The notes under the pieces were generated by a model, which was not told where the DNA came from, made no database searches, and saw only the letters and a program-made list of their open reading frames with translations. This document shows, piece by piece, positions 9,385-16,174 of a DNA stretch of 64,000 nt. The first letter of the stretch is position 1. Each line of letters begins with the position of its first letter. The position numbers and the translations under genes are program-made. Source of the stretch: an uncultured Granulosicoccaceae bacterium (GTDB lineage: Bacteria > Pseudomonadota > Gammaproteobacteria > Granulosicoccales > Granulosicoccaceae); contig CALIHW010000048.1 of assembly GCA_938020525.1 (NCBI GenBank), forward strand, positions 32,962 to 96,961. The letters are read 5' to 3'.

Positions 9385-10377
9385 CTAGGCTTCGATTGCA
9401 CGGCTAATCATGGTGGGATCCGCGTTTCCGCCAGAAACCACACAGATTACAGTGTCAGTGTCAATTTCCTGTGGATGAAATAATGCGGCTGCTAGTGCTA
9501 CTGCGCCGCCGGGTTCTGCGATGATCTTGAAGTGAAGTAGTGCCTCCGCCATAGCCTTTAGTGCTTCATGATCGCTGACCACAATCCCCGGGCCGCAAAG
9601 ACGCTGTATTATCGGGAAGGTTAGCTCACCAGGTGACGGGGTGACAATGGCATCGCAGATTGAAGCCTGGTCACTCTCCGTTGTTTCTCGTTTACCACTT
9701 TTTTGAGACCGGATTACGTCATCATAGTGTTCAGGTTCCACTGGTCTGACCGTCATATCCGGTGCAGTCGCCTCTACGCTGATTGCGATTCCCGAGGTTA
9801 GGCCACCGCCACCGCAGCAAACCAGTAGGTCGGCACTGCTGATACCTAAACTTTGAGCTTGCTCTGCTATCTCTAATCCGCAGGTTCCCTGACCGGCAAT
9901 AACTTCCTTGTTGTCATAGGGTTTGATTAAATAGAGTCCTCGCTGCTCAGCGAGGTTTTGTCCAAGTTTCTCTCGGCACTCACCACCGGGCCTGTCATAC
10001 AGCACAACTTCAGCCCCGTAGGCGCGAGTATTTTCTATTTTTAAAGTCGGTGCGTCACATGGCATAACAATGACTGCGTCAACACCTGCACGCTTCGCCG
10101 CGTATGCAACTCCCTGGGCATGGTTACCCGATGAGTAAGCGATTACACCGGCGTTGCGTTGTGCAGACGTCAACTTTGTGATTGCTGATGTCCCGCCACG
10201 GAACTTGAAAGACCCGGTATGCTGCAGACACTCAGCTTTTATCAGTATCCGCCTGCCAGACAACTTATTGAGCAGGGCGCTTTCGAGAAGTGGCGTCTTG
10301 ACTGTATGGCCGGTAAGTCTTTTCTGGGCGTCGATGACGTCGCTAAAGTTGATGGCTTCGTTCAAATTCTTGTCCAT
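9385..10377 (-). CDS. PLP-dependent serine/threonine dehydratase-like enzyme
   Basis: A 330-residue fold-type II PLP enzyme. The PLP lysine is K58 in GSFKFRGG, SSGNHAQG (about 83-90) binds substrate carboxylate, and the phosphate-gripping glycine loop is GGGGLTSG (about residue 190). It lacks the C-terminal ACT domain of biosynthetic threonine deaminase IlvA, so it belongs with catabolic threonine/serine dehydratases, serine racemases and threo-3-hydroxyaspartate ammonia-lyases; sequence inspection does not choose among these. It is transcribed divergently from the orphan ectC, with about 100 bp between the starts, which makes a shared control region possible. Confidence 0.8.
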   Translation of the reverse strand: MDKNLNEAINFSDVIDAQKRLTGHTVKTPLLESALLNKLSGRRILIKAECLQHTGSFKFRGGTSAITKLTSAQRNAGVIAYSSGNHAQGVAYAAKRAGVDAVIVMPCDAPTLKIENTRAYGAEVVLYDRPGGECREKLGQNLAEQRGLYLIKPYDNKEVIAGQGTCGLEIAEQAQSLGISSADLLVCCGGGGLTSGIAISVEATAPDMTVRPVEPEHYDDVIRSQKSGKRETTESDQASICDAIVTPSPGELTFPIIQRLCGPGIVVSDHEALKAMAEALLHFKIIAEPGGAVALAAALFHPQEIDTDTVICVVSGGNADPTMISRAIEA

Positions 10378-10480
10378 CGGAAAGTTCAGTTGCTATCGTG
10401 CAGCATCAGGCTTTGCTTGTCGATGTGTAGTTGTGGCTAAAAAGGCTTAAACTGTTCAGAAATGCAGATAGGGGACAGTT

Positions 10481-10864
10481 ATGATTGTTCGTAGCATCTC
10501 TGACGTAAAAGCTTCCGGTGGCTTTGCAGAGCAAGTGGGCCACTGGTCCAGTGCGAGATATTTATTGCAAGCTGATGGTGTCGGCTTTACGTTGACCATG
10601 ACGACCGTTGCCGCCGGACAGCGTCTGGAGCTTGAATATCAAAACCATATCGAGGCGAATTTAATCATTGAGGGCAGCGCGAGACTGACAGATGTGGACG
10701 CTGATCGCTCATATGAGCTTGGGGCCGGGGATATGTATGCGCTGGATAAGAATGATCGACATATTCTGGAGGCATTGTCTGGCTTGAAGATCGTTTGTGT
10801 GTTTTCCCCCGCGCTTATCGGGCATGAAACACATGATTCTAACGGATCCTATCCTGCCGCTTAG
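10481..10864 (+). CDS. ectC: Orphan L-ectoine synthase-like protein EctC
   Basis: A 127-residue cupin closely matching ectoine synthase, which cyclises N-gamma-acetyl-diaminobutyrate to ectoine. It begins with MIVRS, keeps the conserved W22, and has E58 (HIEAN), Y86 (GDMYALD) and H94 (NDRH) at the positions used for the catalytic iron; the VFSPALIGHETH...GSYP tail is also typical. AGGGGACAG precedes the ATG. The ectA and ectB genes, the hydroxylase ectD and the aspartokinase that usually accompany it are absent within the window on either side, so this is a solitary ectC. It may use imported precursor, work with distant ectAB, or have shifted to a related cyclisation or hydrolysis. Confidence 0.85.
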   Translation: MIVRSISDVKASGGFAEQVGHWSSARYLLQADGVGFTLTMTTVAAGQRLELEYQNHIEANLIIEGSARLTDVDADRSYELGAGDMYALDKNDRHILEALSGLKIVCVFSPALIGHETHDSNGSYPAA

Positions 10865-11012
10865 CGAGTTTCTGACTTGCTGGCATCGGCGGGCAGATAT
10901 CAGTTAGTAGATTTCAGTCAATTAAAGAGAGCAAGCAGTCGAGTCATCGGGCCCTGCCAACAGTGTTCAGGACAATGCTGGATTCAATGCTCAGGCGTGG
11001 AGCTGTTTTCGC

Positions 11013-12494
11013 TTACCAGGCTCTCTTCAGAAATTTGTTGCTGACTTTTCCCAATTGAATCATGGTGAGACTCCGCTCTTCTTTATCTAAAAGAGTCCAG
11101 TACGCTATTGCAATGTATACGGTTGCACCAATCAAGGCTTGACCTAGCAGTGAAAGGTATCCAGTGGGCGGCTGAGTTTTGGCGAAGTATGTAAGGATTG
11201 CGAACAATACGAGGCTGGCCGGTACTACCCTCCAATAGGTTTGCTTTACATAATCCAGTAGCGAGTAATTGATTACTCTACTGGTAAGAATCGGTGTGAC
11301 CACCACATAGAACAGAATCTGTGTAGTAGCGGTTGCTGCGGCCACGCCTACCAGGCCGAATTTTTGAACCAGTATTATGCTTAAAATCAGGTTTGCAATA
11401 GAAAATGTCATATTGTAAGTGGCAAACTTCTGGTGATTCGCTGTACCAAGCAATATCGAATAGCTGATCAACTGTGGGCTTTTAATTAGCTGAGTCATAA
11501 ACATAATCGTCAGTAAGGTTGAGCACTCGACGGCGTACCTGGGGCCCATCCAGATAGCGATGAATTCATCACCAAGAGCCAGAACGCCAATACACAGTAG
11601 GTTGGACAGCAGGATGACGGCTTTTGTACCTGAGATGTAGGTTTTATAGAGGTTCTTGTTTTGCGTGGCTTCCTGTTCGCTGAACACTGGCACGAATGTT
11701 TGCGCTACAGCTTGAATTAACTTGTTGCTGTACTCATTCAAGCTCCAAGGGATTGTGTATATGGTGATGGCTGCCGCCGAGAGAAAATATCCGATTACAA
11801 AAGCATCGGAGTAATAAATAAGCTGCAAGCCGAGCATGGTGAGGAAGGTGAATTTGCTATAGTTGAAAATCGAGACCATAGTCGATTTATCAGCGTTTTT
11901 TGTAGTTAGCTCTACCTGAGGCTCTACACGGCGCATTATGAATATTAAAAGAAAAGTCGCCAGCACATGTGATATCAGGGATAAAATGCCCATCGACAGT
12001 AAGCCGTACCCGTTAGTCAGGGCAAAGTAAAATGCGATAGCCTTGAACAGTTGGATGAAAAGCGTTACCGCAGTGGTAATTTCGTTTCTTTGAAAGCCGT
12101 AGAATGCACCGAAGAAAACCCCGGAGCCGATAAAAATTGCAACATCAATAGCGGCAATGATGACAAGCGCATGGACTGTGTGCTGCATTTCTGGATCGAA
12201 CTTGAATCCGTTGACGACAAGGTTTGCGAGAATCGGACTGAGCACAATCAGAAGCACACCGAGCAGCAGCATGATGACAATCGCTGACGATATAACGACG
12301 TTTAAAGATTTATAATCTTTGAGTGCTTTGTATTTGGAAACGTATTTGGCGATCGCCGAGCTGACCCCGAGATCAAGCAGAGTCATATACCCTGCGAATG
12401 CCGAAATGATTGACCAGATGCCATAGTTGGTGTCGCCGAGGGTGTGAACCAAAAAGGGCGACAGCATAAACGCAATGACAATTGCGCCAATCAT
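11013..12494 (-). CDS. Oligosaccharide flippase (Wzx/MOP superfamily)
   Basis: A 493-residue polytopic membrane protein with about 12-14 hydrophobic segments and the typical opening of polysaccharide flippases (SPFLVHTLGDTNYGIWSI). It moves undecaprenyl-linked oligosaccharide units across the inner membrane and heads the left side of the EPS locus. Family alignment suggests the real protein starts earlier: the upstream frame encodes RTIAKNVFSNYVG, matching family N-termini, and is open to 12558, yet it holds no ATG, GTG or TTG. An ATT at about 12537 preceded by AAGGG is a conceivable unusual start; otherwise the N-terminus is shortened at the ATG at 12494. The acyltransferase gene ends 63 nt upstream on the same strand. 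Confidence 0.85.
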   Translation of the reverse strand: MIGAIVIAFMLSPFLVHTLGDTNYGIWSIISAFAGYMTLLDLGVSSAIAKYVSKYKALKDYKSLNVVISSAIVIMLLLGVLLIVLSPILANLVVNGFKFDPEMQHTVHALVIIAAIDVAIFIGSGVFFGAFYGFQRNEITTAVTLFIQLFKAIAFYFALTNGYGLLSMGILSLISHVLATFLLIFIMRRVEPQVELTTKNADKSTMVSIFNYSKFTFLTMLGLQLIYYSDAFVIGYFLSAAAITIYTIPWSLNEYSNKLIQAVAQTFVPVFSEQEATQNKNLYKTYISGTKAVILLSNLLCIGVLALGDEFIAIWMGPRYAVECSTLLTIMFMTQLIKSPQLISYSILLGTANHQKFATYNMTFSIANLILSIILVQKFGLVGVAAATATTQILFYVVVTPILTSRVINYSLLDYVKQTYWRVVPASLVLFAILTYFAKTQPPTGYLSLLGQALIGATVYIAIAYWTLLDKEERSLTMIQLGKVSNKFLKRAW

Positions 12495-12557
12495 TCCAAC
12501 ATAGTTGGAAAATACATTTTTTGCGATGGTTCGAAAAATGACTGTAGCCCTTGGAGG

Positions 12558-13124
12558 TTAACGCTCTTTTATCGCGGCTGCCGGATTCCCGGCTACTATC
12601 ATGTTATCGGCAACCGGGTGAACCACTACAGAACCGGCTGCAATAACGCATTTTTGCCCAATATCTGCCATAACAACGGCATTGTTTCCGATCCAGGTAT
12701 CCTGGCCGATGCTGATTTTGGTGAGCTTGCCACCCTGTTCGCGAATAGGCACATCCATACTTTCAAAATTGTGCTGGTTTTTACCGCTTAAAATGTGAAC
12801 TCCGCTACCTAAAAGACAGTCCTGACCGATCTTACAGCTGCCGATATTGCACTGCGGACCAATGTATGTGCCATTTTCAATTTCTGTGTCGATTTGAGAG
12901 AACAAAGTGCCAAATGATAAAACCACACCTTGTTCACACTTTTTCATTGTTAGAGCGTAAAAGCTGTTACGCAGATAGCTGCCGCTCTTGCCTGGAAGCA
13001 AGCTCATAAATTGAGAGCAACTAGCAAAAGCGTCGTTCTGATTGATCAACGCCAACAATCGGTATGCGGTATACACCGGGAGTATCAAAATCATGGTGGT
13101 TGTCTGGACGACTTTCTTGATCAT
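12558..13124 (-). CDS. Hexapeptide-repeat acyltransferase (left-handed beta-helix)
   Basis: A 188-residue protein with an N-terminal hydrophobic helix and imperfect hexapeptide repeats from about residue 80 on (IENGTYIGPQCNIG, IGQDCLLGSGVHIL), an insertion containing HNFE, and the C-terminal IGQDTWIGNNAVV...VIAAGSVV...AGNPA block of the WbbJ/VatD-type O-acetyltransferases. It most likely transfers acetyl from acetyl-CoA to a sugar of the EPS repeat unit. It precedes the flippase in the same direction and probably shares its transcript. Confidence 0.8.
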   Translation of the reverse strand: MIKKVVQTTTMILILPVYTAYRLLALINQNDAFASCSQFMSLLPGKSGSYLRNSFYALTMKKCEQGVVLSFGTLFSQIDTEIENGTYIGPQCNIGSCKIGQDCLLGSGVHILSGKNQHNFESMDVPIREQGGKLTKISIGQDTWIGNNAVVMADIGQKCVIAAGSVVVHPVADNMIVAGNPAAAIKER

Positions 13125-13452
13125 TGGCTACTAATAATTGTGATAGGGCGCGATACTTACAGCGTGAGAAAAACGGCGATGAAGCTCTTGGATGATTCAG
13201 TGAGGCTAAAGTTCTATTGATGATTGTGTCCGACGCAGCTGCACGATTATGCCATTTTCACGTCTGTCTTTCTGAGACAAATCGATCAGTTTCCTGTTTG
13301 ACAAGGCAGAATGCCACTGAAATTGTGATATCTCACTTTTTGAAACATATGTTGACGGAGGTGCCTTGAAAACCACTAGCGGTGTCGCAAGGTGCTGAGG
13401 CTGACTGCGCTATACTTGCCGGATTAAATGTTACGGAAAATTCCGACCATAA
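13125..13452. promoter_or_regulatory. Divergent intergenic region of the EPS locus
   Basis: 328 bp between the divergently transcribed acyltransferase and FemAB-like genes, so promoters for both directions should lie here. A TATACT hexamer at about 13411-13416 is a fair -10 candidate for the rightward gene, though its -35 is poor. A short inverted repeat (CGGAAAATTCCG, about 13436-13447) sits just before the FemAB start. No gene or RNA is recognised. Confidence 0.35.
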
Positions 13453-14895
13453 ATGTCAAAGCTAAAGCGGAAAATCAAAGAAGGCGTCAGAAAAGATAGT
13501 GGCTCCCTGTTGGAGTCTCTCCTGACTGAATCTGCGAACGAAGACTTGATAAAAGATTCTGTGGAAAGTATCGGTACGCTCATCCAGATAGAGAAGGGGC
13601 TCCAGGAAGACAGAAAGAAGTTGTCTCGCCAGATTGGTGTTCTACGTAAGCGTGGTGAGGACACGGCAGATTTGATTGCCGGTGTGTCTGAAATTAGTGA
13701 AAAGATCAAACAGCTCGATACGGATATTGATCATCAGGTCGCACAAATCGAAAACTGCCTGAACCAAGGCAAGTCGGCTGCGGGGGATCCGCCAAACGCA
13801 ACACAATTAGATGTACCCGCCCATCTGGCTGTGGTTGAGCATGCACTGGATTGTGATGCCAATCAGCTGCAGCTTGGCTGTGAGCCTGGTTTGGATGAGT
13901 CGGAATGGCAGGCATTTGTAGATTCACAGACGCACGCGACGGTTTATCATGACGCCAGATGGCACAAATTGATTAAAGACAATTTTGGCCACAACCCGCA
14001 ATATATTACTTGCCGTAAGCCTGACGGCTCGTTGTGTGGTGTATTTCCCACTGTGCATTTAAATAGCCGATTATTCGGTTCTTTTCTGCTTTCAATGCCG
14101 TACTTTAATTACGGTGGGCCGCTCACATCGCACCCTGAAGCTGCACAAAAAATGATGCAGTACGCTGCGGAAATCGGTACCTCGCTTGAGTGCACGCACC
14201 TGGAATCGAGAGACACGCTGCAGCGTGACCCGTGGCTTTGCAAGCAGCACAAAATTACTATGATATTGCCGCTGCCTGAAACAGATGAGCAGCTTGACCA
14301 ACAGCTCGGAACCAAAGTCAGGGCACAGGTTAAACGTGCAGCGCGGGAAGATCTTGAATTTGTTGCTGGTGGTGCAGAACTATTGCCCGAGTTCTATCGT
14401 GTGTTTGCACACAATATGCGAGACCTCGGCACACCCGTTTATAGTCGTAAATTTTTTGCAAGCATTCTTGAATGTTTTCCGGGTCAGGCGAGTCTTACTA
14501 TTGTCAGGCATGAAGGTGAACCAGTAGCCGCGGGATTCCTGCTCGGCTATAACGATAAGCTTGAAATTCCATGGGCATCGAGCTTGCGCCGAGCTAATCC
14601 TCTGGGTGCGAACATGTTTATGTACCGGCAGATACTTCGATCCGCCATAGAACGAAAATATCAATATTTTGATTTTGGTAGATCCAGCAAGGGTGCCAGT
14701 ACTCATAAGTTTAAAAAGCAATGGGGCGCATTGGAGCACCCGTTATATTGGCACTATTGGCTGCGGGACTCAGGTGAGCTGCCGGAACTAAATCCGAACA
14801 ACCCCAAGTACAAGCTGGTTATTTCTGCTTGGCAGAAGCTTCCGGTAGCAGTCGCGAATATTATAGGACCAACACTGGTCAGAAACCTGCCGTAA
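13453..14895 (+). CDS. FemAB-like GNAT protein, XrtA/PEP-CTERM EPS type, with seryl-tRNA-synthetase-like coiled-coil arm
   Basis: A 480-residue protein. From about residue 120 on it matches the FemAB-related family associated with exosortase-type EPS loci (YHDARWHKLIKDNFGHNPQYI, RAQVKRAAREDLEF, GRSSKGASTHKFKKQWGA), predicted GNAT-fold aminoacyl- or acyl-transferases. That family is usually about 350 residues. The extra N-terminus holds a long coiled coil (about 43-105) whose LQEDRKKLSRQIG and KRGED...L...V pattern resembles the tRNA-binding arm of seryl-tRNA synthetase (E. coli LQAERNSRSKSIG and ARGED). FemX-type enzymes use aminoacyl-tRNA, so a tRNA-contacting role is plausible but inferred. 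The convergent glycosyltransferase ends 93 bp away. Confidence 0.8.
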   Translation: MSKLKRKIKEGVRKDSGSLLESLLTESANEDLIKDSVESIGTLIQIEKGLQEDRKKLSRQIGVLRKRGEDTADLIAGVSEISEKIKQLDTDIDHQVAQIENCLNQGKSAAGDPPNATQLDVPAHLAVVEHALDCDANQLQLGCEPGLDESEWQAFVDSQTHATVYHDARWHKLIKDNFGHNPQYITCRKPDGSLCGVFPTVHLNSRLFGSFLLSMPYFNYGGPLTSHPEAAQKMMQYAAEIGTSLECTHLESRDTLQRDPWLCKQHKITMILPLPETDEQLDQQLGTKVRAQVKRAAREDLEFVAGGAELLPEFYRVFAHNMRDLGTPVYSRKFFASILECFPGQASLTIVRHEGEPVAAGFLLGYNDKLEIPWASSLRRANPLGANMFMYRQILRSAIERKYQYFDFGRSSKGASTHKFKKQWGALEHPLYWHYWLRDSGELPELNPNNPKYKLVISAWQKLPVAVANIIGPTLVRNLP

Positions 14896-14924
14896 ACTTC
14901 TGTTGGATATACCTGGCTATTATT

Positions 14925-14948
14925 AGGCAGCCCGAAGTGATGCTGCCT
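14925..14948. terminator. Hairpin between convergent genes
   Basis: AGGCAGC (14925-14931) and GCTGCCT (14942-14948) form a 7-bp stem with a 10-nt loop in the gap between the convergent FemAB-like and GT4 genes. It is followed by a moderately T-rich stretch on the plus strand. A bidirectional terminator is likely from position and symmetry. Confidence 0.5.
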
Positions 14949-14988
14949 GTGGTTTGTGTCTTGTTGTAATGCAGCCAGTTGTTTGCAG

Positions 14989-16149
14989 CTATGCAGCAAT
15001 AGGAACGCGATTCAGGAGTTGCTGATATAGCTCGGTATATTCAACGGCCATACGTCTGGCTGAGAACTTGTCGTTTATGTGCGCGGCCGCGGCTGCAGAA
15101 ATTTCATTTGCAAGTTTTTCATCCCACAATAGCTTTTTGCAGCAATCGTAAAGCTCATTTTTGTTATTGAGAGTTGCTAATAAGCCTGTCTTGTTGTGCT
15201 CCAGTAGTTGATTCACGCCAGCTATATCGTAGGCTGCTACGGGGACACCCATAGCCATTGATTCCATAAGACATCGAGGAATTCCCTCCAGAGTCGAACA
15301 CATGACAAATAAGTCGAATGTTTTGAGGTATGAGAGCGGATCAGTCTGAAATCCAAGAAAAGATATTTTGTCTCTGGAGCTTAGCGTATCAGCATATTCT
15401 TCAAACTTTGCTCGACTGATGCCATCGCCCAGGAGAACCAGCTCCAGGCCGCTGTTTTCAGAGGCCAGCTTGTCAAACACATCTAACAGGTGGCTGACAT
15501 TTTTGCGGTCTATCATCTGGCCGATGAATCCGATAGTTTTCTTTTCTGGTAGATTTAGTGGCTCATTATCAGCACGGACTACAGGGTTCTCTGCAGGTTT
15601 GCGATACGCGATATCCTTTAAATCAACACCATTTCTGATATAGACGATTTTTTCATCGGGCACATTGTATTTCTGTACGTCGGCGTACAGCTCGCGAGAA
15701 AGCGGCACTGTGTAATCAAAGTATTTGAAAGTTCTGCAACCGGCGGCGATAAACATCTCAAGCTTGCGGTCGTTGGTTTTTTCAAAGCCGTGTGGTGTGG
15801 TTATGCATTTAATACCAGCGACTTTGGCTGCAATTATGCCGAGTATGTCTGACTTGTATCCATGTGAATGCAATATATCAATCTGCTGATCTTTTATCAG
15901 TTTAACCAGAGTTTTGATAGCGCGCGGATCAAATCGCCCACTCATTTTAACCTCATGACTGGTCATTCCAAGGGCGTTGAAATCACGCACGAGTTGTAAG
16001 TCCTGGTTTTCGCGCTCTTTGGTGACCACTAGCTCTGAAGTTACCAGAGTCGGGTCGCTGTTGTTGGCCAGCGCAAGAATCCATTTTTCCGCACCATAGA
16101 ATCCAGTCGAACAAATGAAATGTAATACTTTTATCGGAGTATAGGTCAT
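14989..16149 (-). CDS. GT4-family glycosyltransferase
   Basis: A 386-residue retaining glycosyltransferase of the GT-B fold. The N-terminal Rossmann half has ICSTGFYGAEKW and DILHSHGYKSD; the C-terminal half has IGFIGQMIDRKN (nucleotide-sugar binding) and the EGIPRCLMESMAMG EX7E motif that holds the donor diphosphate. It should add a sugar to the lipid-linked repeat unit on the cytoplasmic face. It follows the 875-residue YetA-like gene by 25 bp in the same direction, so the two are probably cotranscribed. Donor and acceptor sugars cannot be deduced. Confidence 0.87.
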   Translation of the reverse strand: MTYTPIKVLHFICSTGFYGAEKWILALANNSDPTLVTSELVVTKERENQDLQLVRDFNALGMTSHEVKMSGRFDPRAIKTLVKLIKDQQIDILHSHGYKSDILGIIAAKVAGIKCITTPHGFEKTNDRKLEMFIAAGCRTFKYFDYTVPLSRELYADVQKYNVPDEKIVYIRNGVDLKDIAYRKPAENPVVRADNEPLNLPEKKTIGFIGQMIDRKNVSHLLDVFDKLASENSGLELVLLGDGISRAKFEEYADTLSSRDKISFLGFQTDPLSYLKTFDLFVMCSTLEGIPRCLMESMAMGVPVAAYDIAGVNQLLEHNKTGLLATLNNKNELYDCCKKLLWDEKLANEISAAAAAHINDKFSARRMAVEYTELYQQLLNRVPIAA

Positions 16150-16174
16150 CGGGATTCAAGTAGTTTGGGATGGA

